Assembly (NCBI GenBank): GCA_034505235.1
Contig: JAPDQY010000138.1
Span: 1 to 15,407 of the forward strand
Direction: 5' to 3'
DNA length: 15,407 nt
From: Coneutiohabitans thermophilus
GTDB taxonomy: Bacteria > Zhuqueibacterota > Zhuqueibacteria > Zhuqueibacterales > Zhuqueibacteraceae
The notes under the pieces were generated by a model. That model did not search any database. It saw nothing but the letters and a program-made list of their open reading frames with translations, and was not told where the DNA came from. Of the stretch, positions 1-5,492 are shown piece after piece; position 1 is the first letter of the stretch; the number at the start of each line of letters is the position of its first letter. The position numbers and the translations under genes are program-made.

Positions 1-240
1 GCGGCGGGGTACACCGCCCAGGCGATCTGCGCCGAGCGCCGCGTACCGCTGCAGTGTGAGCTGGGCGGCAACAACGCCGCGATCGTCTGGGGGGACGCCG
101 ATCTGGAGCGGGCCGCGGAGTTGATCGCCGAGGCCGGGATCGGCGCCGCCGGGCAGCGCTGCACGGCCAATCGCCGCGTGATCGTGGAGCGCTCGCGGGC
201 CGAGGAGCTGACCGCGCTTCTGGCGGCGCCGGCGCCGGCG
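1..240 (+). other. Aldehyde dehydrogenase central fragment
   Basis: Translated in frame 1, this stretch carries two signature blocks of NAD(P)-dependent aldehyde dehydrogenases. One is the glutamate motif CELGGNN (general-base Glu at codon 20, bases 58-60), followed by AAIVWGDADLERAA. The other is the nucleophile motif GQRCTANRR (catalytic Cys at codon 54, bases 160-162). The ELGGNN and AGQRCT forms resemble the AstD-like subgroup. Only about 80 residues of a family that is normally near 480 residues are present. The fragment stops at VERSRAEELTALLAA, where a full enzyme would continue. GC at third positions is about 94% here (75 of 80 codons) against about 70% in the next 40 codons. It is best read as a foreign piece joined to the PEGA gene, most simply by assembly error. 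Confidence 0.8.
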
Positions 241-1113
241 CAAAACTCACATGCCCCGGGCTTTTATCGCATCATTGGCCGCGAGCCGGGTATGAGCATC
301 TATTTGGATGAAGACACGGTCAACACCGCGGGCCAGCATCCCCCCGGCATCTATACCCTGCGCGTCGAGCGCGAGGGATTTTTTGCCCACGTCAAGCCGG
401 TGCGGATCATCAGCGATCACGTGCTCGAAATCAACATCCGCAGTGCCGGCTCCCGGCCCCGCACCCGCCCCTATCGCCAGCGCGAAATCGTGCGCTTGCA
501 TCCCGTCCCGGCCACGCTGGTTGCCACCAGTGACCCGCCCGGACAGACCGTCTGGCTCGACAGCCTGGAGAAAGGCACCACCCCCGTCGTTCTGGAGAAC
601 ATCACTTCCGGCCGGCATGTCATCCGCATCGGCGAAGTGTCCGACACGCTGAGCCTGCGCGTTTTCGAAAGCCGGCGGGTGCGCGCGGAAAACGGCCGGA
701 TTATCGATGTCTCCGCCGAAGATCTGCCCGCGGAGCAACAACGTCTGCGCCTGGTGAATCTCAGCCTGTTCATGGAATCCGAGGAGACCAAAGCGCGCAA
801 TTGCCGGAATTTCGATACCGGCCGCGGCGCCACCTTCTTCCGGCTGGAGGAGTCCGGCAGCTTTCTCATTTGCCGGCTGGCTTTCGAAAACCCGACGGAT
901 GACCCGGTCACACTGCCGGTGCGTTTCCGGCTCTATCAAGATTCCCGCCTGATTCACGAAGTCGAACACGATTTGCCCATCCGTCCCGGCGATGGCAACC
1001 GGGTCTGCTATTTCCATCATGAGTGGTGGCGAACCGGCGAATACATCCTCACCGTGGACGGCATTCCCGGCAACCGCCTCGGCCAGGTACGGTTCACGGT
1101 CATTCGGCCGTGA
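1..1113 (+). CDS. Open-ended frame: ALDH fragment joined to a PEGA-domain surface protein (5' partial, probably chimeric)
   Basis: The frame is open from the first base and ends in TGA at 1111-1113, giving 370 residues without a native start. Residues 1-80 are aldehyde dehydrogenase sequence. Residues from about 82 on are unrelated: a PEGA-like segment at about 93-137 and a clearer PEGA domain at about 171-221 with the pattern SDPPGQTVWLDS...KGTTPV...SGRHVIRIG, then a beta-rich C-terminal half (about 250-370) resembling an Ig-like or carbohydrate-binding fold. PEGA domains are beta modules typical of surface or periplasmic proteins; their ligands are mostly unknown. GTG/TTG/ATG codons inside the ALDH part (for example TTG at 121) should not be taken as the real start, because the PEGA protein's own N-terminus and any signal peptide are missing. 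The PEGA assignment is fairly secure. The fused state is doubtful. Confidence 0.7.
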   Translation, partial: AAGYTAQAICAERRVPLQCELGGNNAAIVWGDADLERAAELIAEAGIGAAGQRCTANRRVIVERSRAEELTALLAAPAPAQNSHAPGFYRIIGREPGMSIYLDEDTVNTAGQHPPGIYTLRVEREGFFAHVKPVRIISDHVLEINIRSAGSRPRTRPYRQREIVRLHPVPATLVATSDPPGQTVWLDSLEKGTTPVVLENITSGRHVIRIGEVSDTLSLRVFESRRVRAENGRIIDVSAEDLPAEQQRLRLVNLSLFMESEETKARNCRNFDTGRGATFFRLEESGSFLICRLAFENPTDDPVTLPVRFRLYQDSRLIHEVEHDLPIRPGDGNRVCYFHHEWWRTGEYILTVDGIPGNRLGQVRFTVIRP

Positions 1114-1300
1114 AGGATTTCAGCCGCCGGCCTCCTCCCCAAAGACAATCTGCAGTCAAAAACCTCCACGCCTTCAGCCCTGAAATGCTTTGGTCCAGAC
1201 TGGCAGCCCACAGTTGTCGGCTATTTCACAGCAATAAAATCCCGGAGCCAAAACAGGCAAGGACGCGAAGCCACAGGGATCTCGCAAAAAACAGCCGTTC

Positions 1301-1321
1301 CGCCACGGTTTGACCGTGGCG
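1301..1321. repeat. Palindrome, 9-bp perfect arms, 3-nt loop
   Basis: CGCCACGGT (1301-1309) pairs with ACCGTGGCG (1313-1321) around TTG. A weaker outer stem is possible between CGCAA (1283-1287) and TTGCG (1327-1331), extended by GGAT/ATCC across a 2-nt bulge. There is no T-run directly after it, so it is not a typical intrinsic terminator. Confidence 0.6.
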
Positions 1322-1353
1322 TTATCTTGCGATCCTGCGGAGGTGCTTTGCCG

Positions 1354-1370
1354 GCAGACAAGATGTCTGC
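1354..1370. repeat. Dispersed palindrome, copy A (GCAGACA-aga-TGTCTGC)
   Basis: Perfect 7-bp arms at 1354-1360 and 1364-1370 surround AGA, followed by GCTAC. Near-identical elements occur at 9354-9370 (same orientation, one arm mismatch) and 15386-15402 (inverse flanks). All three lie outside recognised genes, which fits a REP-like dispersed intergenic element. Confidence 0.65.
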
Positions 1371-1395
1371 GCTACATTCACGAGAATGCCTGGGC

Positions 1396-1412
1396 GCAGG
1401 CTGGCAGCCTGC
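1396..1412. repeat. Palindrome, 7-bp arms, 3-nt loop
   Basis: GCAGGCT (1396-1402) pairs with AGCCTGC (1406-1412) around GGC, 25 bp after copy A of the dispersed palindrome. Just downstream, GACAAGGTGGC (1418-1428) is identical to the left arm of the palindrome at 2116-2140, so these elements share half-sites. Confidence 0.5.
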
Positions 1413-1436
1413 AGACAGACAAGGTGGCCAATGTCA

Positions 1437-1487
1437 CTGCCTGAATTTTGCATGCTGGTTTGCTGTTCCCTGGAAGAAATGGCGTGT
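1437..1487 (+). repeat. Direct repeat, copy 1 (51 bp)
   Basis: Begins CTGCCTGAATTTTGC and ends AAGAAATGGCGTGT. It matches 1707-1757 at 47 of 51 positions, with an exact offset of 270 bp. Its first part (1438-1451) recurs inverted at 1879-1892. Confidence 0.75.
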
Positions 1488-1598
1488 TCACCAAGCACCG
1501 CCAGTTATTCCGTTCGAAGCCAGGCCAGACCTTTTTCGAATGTGGAGCGACCCGGACTTCGAAATTCGCCCGTTTGCTGAAGGCGCAACGGCTTCTCT

Positions 1599-1657
1599 CC
1601 CACGAAAATGGACTGCCACGAAATGGCTTTTTCCCGTGGGATTTCTGCTTTCGTGGG
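1599..1657. repeat. Inverted repeat with CCACGAAA motifs
   Basis: CCCACGAAA at 1599-1607 is exactly complementary to TTTCGTGGG at 1649-1657. Between them lie another direct CCACGAAATGGC (1616-1627) and a variant CCCGTGGGA (1633-1641). The cluster sits between the two copies of the 51-bp direct repeat. No protein or RNA family is recognised. Confidence 0.5.
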
Positions 1658-1706
1658 CGGATGATTTGTGTTTGATCCTGACACTGAGGGTTGCATCACT
1701 GTTGTG

Positions 1707-1757
1707 CTGCCTGAATTTTGCATGCTGGCTTGCTGTTGTCCGGAAGAAATGGCGTGT
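1707..1757 (+). repeat. Direct repeat, copy 2 (51 bp)
   Basis: Second copy of the 1437-1487 unit. The differences are one T/C change and a three-base cluster (CCCT against GTCC); the outer parts are identical. Confidence 0.75.
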
Positions 1758-1878
1758 GTGACGTGCACCCCTGCCGGAGTTGACCGCACGTTTGCCTGCA
1801 AAATTTTTATGCACCACACCCGGGTGGTTGGGCATTGCAAGCAAATCGGCGTTTCTCGCGAAGGAGATCAATCTGGGG

Positions 1879-1892
1879 GCAAAATTCAGGCA
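1879..1892 (-). repeat. Inverted 14-mer copy of the direct-repeat core
   Basis: GCAAAATTCAGGCA is the exact reverse complement of TGCCTGAATTTTGC found at 1438-1451 and 1708-1721. Three occurrences within 460 bp, one inverted, are unlikely by chance. Confidence 0.6.
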
Positions 1893-2115
1893 CTTGTGCC
1901 CTGTTACGTTTAGAGTGCACTAGCTTTTTCACCTGAACTGTTTCAGAACCGCGACGGCCGCAAAAAACGCGAAGTTTGAAAGAACCCGGTTTTTTGGTTT
2001 GGACCATGACCAGCCGACAAACTTTGATAATAGCTTTTATGGCAAGGTATGGGGGCTTCGCGGACTTCAGGGTGAAAACAGATGTTTTGTCTCTCTAAAA
2101 AAATTAGCAGCATGG

Positions 2116-2140
2116 GACAAGGTGGCTGCGCCACCTTGTC
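2116..2140. repeat. Strong palindrome, 11-bp perfect arms, 3-nt loop
   Basis: GACAAGGTGGC (2116-2126) pairs perfectly with GCCACCTTGTC (2130-2140) around TGC. It lies 126 bp downstream of the debranching-enzyme stop. Read on the minus strand, a run of seven T follows about a dozen bases after the stem, so it might terminate that transcript. The spacing is too long for a textbook terminator, and the 3-nt loop links it to the other palindromes in the window. Confidence 0.6.
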
Positions 2141-2265
2141 ATCGTGATGGTGTGCAAGCGCGCATGACAATCCCGCCGGCGGAGGCTTTTTCCAGGCGGC
2201 CACAGGCGGCATTTTCTCCATTTGTTGAGCCGGGCCGCGCCTGCCGTGGGATCATCCCTCCGCTG

Positions 2266-4191
2266 TCATTTCAGCAACAGGTGCCAGGCCTGCAGCACCG
2301 CGCCCGAGCTGGCGGCATAGGCTGGTGCGCCCCGCGGCGTGTGCGGGGCATCGCCATCATACATCTCCGCCACGAAACCATCGCAGGCGAAATTTTGCGC
2401 GGCAAACAAAGGCGCGAAAGTTCGACGCAAAAATTCCTGATCATCGCAGACGCGCAAATAGGCGGTCACGAACGGCACGATGAGCCAGGGATGCACCGTA
2501 CCGTTGTGGACCGCGCTGGCACGCTGTTTCTCCGAGCCGGTGCAACGCCCACAGTAAGCCGGATGATCGGGCGCAAGCGTGCGCAAACCGTAGGGCGTCA
2601 CGAGCTTGGCGAGCGCCAGCTCGACCACGGCGCGGGTTTGCCCGGTGGAGAATGCCGTGTACGGCAGGCCGGCGGCAATCACCTGATTCGGCCGCACGGC
2701 AGCATCGCCCGCGCGAACGGGAGGTGAATGGGGCGATCGCCGGCCGATCTCCGGAATCGTGTCGAAGCAACAATTCTTCCCGGCATGCCAAAAGTTTTCG
2801 ACAAGACTGGCGGCCACCTGTGCCGCCAGCTCACGGCATTTTTGCTCGCCTGCTCCTTTGCCCAGCAGCCGCGAGATCTCCGCCATGAAACAGAGCGCAT
2901 GATGCCAGAGCGCCTGCACTTCGACGGCGAAACCCGGCCGCGGTGTTGCACACCACTCCCCCACGCGGCGGTTCATCCACGTCATCACGCGCTGCGCATC
3001 GGGGGCATGAAGGAAACCGGTGGCCGGATCGCATCGCACGCCGGGCGCGCTGTTGCGCAAATGGCAATTGAGGATCTCCAGCAGCAGGGAGTAGTTTTCT
3101 TCGAGAAAGCCGGGGTCTCCCCTGGCCTGCCAATATTCATACAGCGCGACGAACATCCACAAAGTGGCATCCAGGCTGTCATAAGTGGGGCTTGCCGGCC
3201 GGCGGGAGAAATGGCCGGGGATCAACCCTTGACTCACATGTTTGAGAAACAGGCGAAACACCTGACGGGCGGATTCGAATCTGCCGGTGACCAGCAGCAC
3301 GCCCGGCAGGGCGATCATCGCTTCACGGCCGCCATCCGCGAAATCGGGGTAGCCGGCGAGCACCGTGGTGTTGTCGAGCGACAGCATCGTCGGCCGCTGA
3401 ATGACAAACGCCCGGGCTGACAGCGCAAGCTGCCGCAGACCGGGGGGAAGCGCCAACACGCGCTCCTTCTCACCGGCAACCAGCGACGTCTCGCACGCCT
3501 GTTGCCACGCGGCGTCCGCCACCCAGGAATCCGGGCCGTTGTAAGCGAGCAACAGGGTGAGGCCCGCCGGCGTGGTGACTTCATACTCGAAAGCAAACGG
3601 CAGATAAACAGTGTGCCGCTGCGGCTCCTCCAGCTCATTGTACAACAGCAGATCGTGCCAGATGTTGAGGGGAACATAGTGTGCAGCGGGGGCGGCCTCC
3701 AGGCGCAGGGGAGTGTCGTGCGGCTGTGCGAAGACGAGCGCGCCCGCCGGTGTGCGCCGCACCGAGTAGTGGTCGCACAGCGGCGTCTGGGTTTCGAGGT
3801 CGAGGAACTCCAGCAGCGGCACAATGCGCAGAGGCAGCGGTGTGTGACTGCCCGAGAGGTCATAGCGTACCCACACGCCGTGGAACGTCGGGGCGAGCCA
3901 AACCGTCCTGACGAGGGTGACAGTCTCGTGTTTGCAGGTAAACCTGAGCACTTGCCGGTCGTGTTCGAAATGGGTCCACGCGATCTCCCGCCACCCGGCC
4001 GGGGTCTGCATGGTTTCGTGCAGGTCGCGGATGAACGCGACCCGCTGCAAGGGTGGGCGGGTCACGGCCACCAGCAGATGATGTCGCGTGCGCGTGCACT
4101 TGCCGTTTTGATCGCCCATGGCATAGCCGCCCCGGCCGTTGGCCAGCAGCCATTCCGGGCCGGGGGTGGTTGCGGCATGCTCGAGTTTCAT
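2266..4191 (-). CDS. Glycogen debranching enzyme (amylo-alpha-1,6-glucosidase, GH133-type) homologue with altered active site
   Basis: The 641 residues match the usual bacterial length. The N-terminal domain opens with GPEWLLANGRGGYAMG and TRTRHHLLVA (about 11-43), typical of the GDE N-terminal domain. The C-terminal (alpha/alpha)6 glucosidase domain shows YPDFADGGREAMIALPGV (281-298), SLDATLWMFVALYEY (339-353), TWMNRRVGEW (404-413), VEVQALWHHAL (423-433), RPNQVIA (500-506), YGLRTLAP (534-541), HNGTVHPWL (562-570) and AEMYDGDAPHTPRG (608-621). The family removes alpha-1,6-linked glucose branch stubs from glycogen or limit dextrins in the cytoplasm. Positions normally reading DWGRD, TWMDA, YHQGTVWPW and QAWS here read DGGRE, TWMN, HNGTVHPW and YAAS, so activity or substrate may differ. 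The ATG at 4191 has only a weak ribosome site. It is divergent from the membrane-protein gene at 4526, and no glycogen genes adjoin it. Confidence 0.85.
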   Translation of the reverse strand: MKLEHAATTPGPEWLLANGRGGYAMGDQNGKCTRTRHHLLVAVTRPPLQRVAFIRDLHETMQTPAGWREIAWTHFEHDRQVLRFTCKHETVTLVRTVWLAPTFHGVWVRYDLSGSHTPLPLRIVPLLEFLDLETQTPLCDHYSVRRTPAGALVFAQPHDTPLRLEAAPAAHYVPLNIWHDLLLYNELEEPQRHTVYLPFAFEYEVTTPAGLTLLLAYNGPDSWVADAAWQQACETSLVAGEKERVLALPPGLRQLALSARAFVIQRPTMLSLDNTTVLAGYPDFADGGREAMIALPGVLLVTGRFESARQVFRLFLKHVSQGLIPGHFSRRPASPTYDSLDATLWMFVALYEYWQARGDPGFLEENYSLLLEILNCHLRNSAPGVRCDPATGFLHAPDAQRVMTWMNRRVGEWCATPRPGFAVEVQALWHHALCFMAEISRLLGKGAGEQKCRELAAQVAASLVENFWHAGKNCCFDTIPEIGRRSPHSPPVRAGDAAVRPNQVIAAGLPYTAFSTGQTRAVVELALAKLVTPYGLRTLAPDHPAYCGRCTGSEKQRASAVHNGTVHPWLIVPFVTAYLRVCDDQEFLRRTFAPLFAAQNFACDGFVAEMYDGDAPHTPRGAPAYAASSGAVLQAWHLLLK

Positions 4192-4332
4192 GTGACGCTC
4201 ACGAGAGGCTTGTCCGGTTGGAGAGGGGAAATTCCGCCCTCTGCCAAAAAACAGGATGACCGCTGCCGGGGGATTTCAGCCGGCACCAAGGACGGCGGGC
4301 AGCCGAAGCGTGTGGGGCATGTGGATGAGTGG

Positions 4333-4364
4333 CGCAGCCGGGCACCATCTCATGCCCGGCTGCG
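4333..4364 (+). terminator. Hairpin with downstream T-run (possible terminator or attenuator)
   Basis: CGCAGCCGGGCA (4333-4344) pairs perfectly with TGCCCGGCTGCG (4353-4364) around an 8-nt loop. Seven T lie at 4376-4382, 11 nt after the stem, which is further than in a classical intrinsic terminator. There is no plus-strand gene upstream to terminate, so it would stop antisense read-through from the debranching-enzyme locus or attenuate the gene at 4526. Confidence 0.4.
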
Positions 4365-4384
4365 GTTGTGCGCGGTTTTTTTGT

Positions 4385-4413
4385 TTGCACTTCAGGCCTT
4401 ATTTCGTTATTAT
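4385..4413 (+). promoter_or_regulatory. Candidate sigma70-like promoter
   Basis: TTGCAC (4385-4390) and TATTAT (4408-4413) are separated by 17 bp. The -10 matches consensus at five of six positions, the -35 at only three. It would give a transcript starting near 4420 with a leader of about 105 nt before the ATG at 4526. The lineage's promoter consensus is unknown, so support is modest. Confidence 0.3.
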
Positions 4414-4525
4414 GACACGCATTTTTGGCGCCTGCGGACACAGGACAACCTCCCGCCGCGCCATGCGGTTGCATTTTCATGTTCACGGATCTTCATCAGG
4501 TTTATCCCCCCAAGAGGGAGGTTTA

Positions 4526-5284
4526 ATGGATCGACGTGCTCAGGCCTCGCTGGCATACACGGTGGTGACCGACATCCTGGCCTTCACGCTGGTGATCAGC
4601 GCGCTGGCGGTTGCGACCATGCCCGGCTTGACAACTTCACTTCTCATTCAAAACGTTTTCACGTTCGCGGTCATCTTTGCTTATCTGGCCGGGGTTTGGT
4701 GGCGCCTGAGCAGCATGTCAGCGAATGGCATTTTCTGGGCAAAAGCCAGTTTCGTGTTCAGCACCCTGCTGGCGCTGAGCTTTGTTTTGCTGCCGCTGTT
4801 CCTGCGCCAGGCCCTGCCGGAAAACCCCGCCCATGTGCTTGCGGCCCAGGCCGTGCCGGTTTGTCTCGCGCTCAGTGAAATCCTCCAGGCCATCATGATT
4901 CGCCAGGGTCATGCCTATCAAACCAAAAGCAAATGGCGCCTCGTTCATCATTCGCTGTGGCTGAGTGCGGGACTGTTTCTGCTCACGCTGCTGCTTCCGC
5001 ATGACCAGGCTCTGGCGAACAGCATTCCTGTGCGCACCCTCGCCTGGCTGGTCATCCTGCCCATACCCAAGTTGTTGCAACGGGTGGGCGTCCGTTTCGT
5101 GGCCACCCCCGCCCAGCCGCCGGTCACGCGTGCCGCGACCAGCCGCCCCGCCAACGTGCCGGACAGTCTGCCGAATCAGGAAGCGGAAAACCCGGCGGAA
5201 AATGCCGAAGCGGGCAGCCGGCCCGAAGGCCGGCGCCGGCGCCGCGGCCAGCGGCGTTATGGTGGCTCGCGCCGCCGTGTGTGA
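4526..5284 (+). CDS. Six-helix membrane protein with Arg-rich C-terminal tail (distantly TMEM175/DUF1211-like?)
   Basis: The ATG at 4526 follows a strong Shine-Dalgarno (GGAGG, 4517-4521); the frame is open further upstream but lacks such a site. The 252-residue product has six likely membrane segments at about 11-31, 40-62, 70-92, 103-125, 138-158 and 168-188. A hydrophilic tail then ends in a cluster of Arg residues (REGRRRRRGQRRYGG-like, last ~25 residues). The first helix has a TD where TMEM175-type potassium channels carry their FSD motif, and helix 2 ends in a Trp pair, which makes a remote link to DUF1211/TMEM175 conceivable but unproven. The basic tail is presumably cytoplasmic and could bind nucleic acid or acidic lipid. 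It is followed by a large inverted repeat and then the MFS gene on the same strand. Function unknown. Confidence 0.75.
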   Translation: MDRRAQASLAYTVVTDILAFTLVISALAVATMPGLTTSLLIQNVFTFAVIFAYLAGVWWRLSSMSANGIFWAKASFVFSTLLALSFVLLPLFLRQALPENPAHVLAAQAVPVCLALSEILQAIMIRQGHAYQTKSKWRLVHHSLWLSAGLFLLTLLLPHDQALANSIPVRTLAWLVILPIPKLLQRVGVRFVATPAQPPVTRAATSRPANVPDSLPNQEAENPAENAEAGSRPEGRRRRRGQRRYGGSRRRV

Positions 5285-5492
5285 ACCGATCCAACGTGCC
5301 TGCCGGTGCATGAGAAAACCAACCACGGACTTTGCGCTCCGGCGCGGGCCGGCAACTGCCGGCCACCGCGCCACGGCATGAAGTCCGTGGTTTGTTTTTT
5401 ATCACCCTGCCCGCGCCTCGCCCGCCTGAACGCGGGGCGCTGCTTTCCGCTGAATCCCGACGAGTCTTCGTTTGCTCCCGGAGAGGACAAGT
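5285..5492. other. Intergenic spacer with nested inverted repeat
   Basis: This 208-bp gap lies between two plus-strand genes and is dominated by the inverted repeat at 5315-5398. The remainder, 5403-5479, shows no recognised site before the ribosome site at 5480-5487. Confidence 0.5.
5315..5398. repeat. 84-nt nested inverted repeat (possible bidirectional terminator or MITE-like element)
   Basis: Outer arms 5315-5332 and 5381-5398 match at 17 of 18 positions, with AACCACGGACTT as the perfect inner part. Inside are a second stem, GGCGCGG (5341-5347) with CCGCGCC (5366-5372), and a third, GCCGGC (5348-5353) with GCCGGC (5358-5363), around an AACT loop. The arms begin with AAAAC and end with GTTTT, and the T-run continues to 5400. 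Transcripts from either direction would therefore end in a stem followed by U residues. It sits 31 bp after the membrane-protein stop, which fits a terminator, but the size and nesting also fit a dispersed element. Confidence 0.65.

Larger units (their letters stand above)
1114..2265. other. Gene-poor repeat-rich intergenic stretch (about 1.15 kb)
   Basis: No reading frame here has a convincing protein or ribosome site. The frames at 1327-1761 and 1386-1580 run through repeats and look like chance. The stretch holds palindromes at 1301-1321, 1354-1370, 1396-1412 and 2116-2140, a 51-bp direct repeat pair 270 bp apart, an inverted 14-mer of that repeat, and a wide inverted repeat (1599-1607 with 1649-1657). 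It lies between the 3' ends of the PEGA frame (+) and the debranching-enzyme gene (-), so it is a convergent intergenic region. Confidence 0.6.
4192..4525. other. Divergent intergenic region
   Basis: This separates the starts of the debranching-enzyme gene (-) and the six-helix membrane-protein gene (+). It contains a 12-bp-arm hairpin (4333-4364), a T-run (4376-4382), a sigma70-like element (4385-4413) and a roughly 105-nt leader complementary in part to the downstream ribosome site. No clear minus-strand promoter for the debranching enzyme was picked out. Confidence 0.5.

Noticed and set aside
1327..1761. 144-residue plus-strand frame with an internal protein repeat (CLNFACW...KKWRV twice)
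   Set aside because: The protein repeat is only the 270-bp-spaced DNA repeat read in frame. The frame also crosses two palindromes, has no ribosome site, and another frame shows an equally repeated product.
1301..2140. CRISPR array
   Set aside because: The repeats differ from each other, are irregularly spaced and are mostly self-palindromes; no unit is repeated more than twice at regular spacing, and no cas gene is present.
2116..2140. Classical intrinsic terminator of the debranching-enzyme gene
   Set aside because: The stem is strong, but the T-run on the minus strand begins about a dozen bases later and the loop is only 3 nt, so I listed it as a repeat instead.
3502..4878. 458-residue plus-strand frame
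   Set aside because: It is antisense to the debranching-enzyme gene and then out of frame with the membrane-protein gene; no family resemblance.
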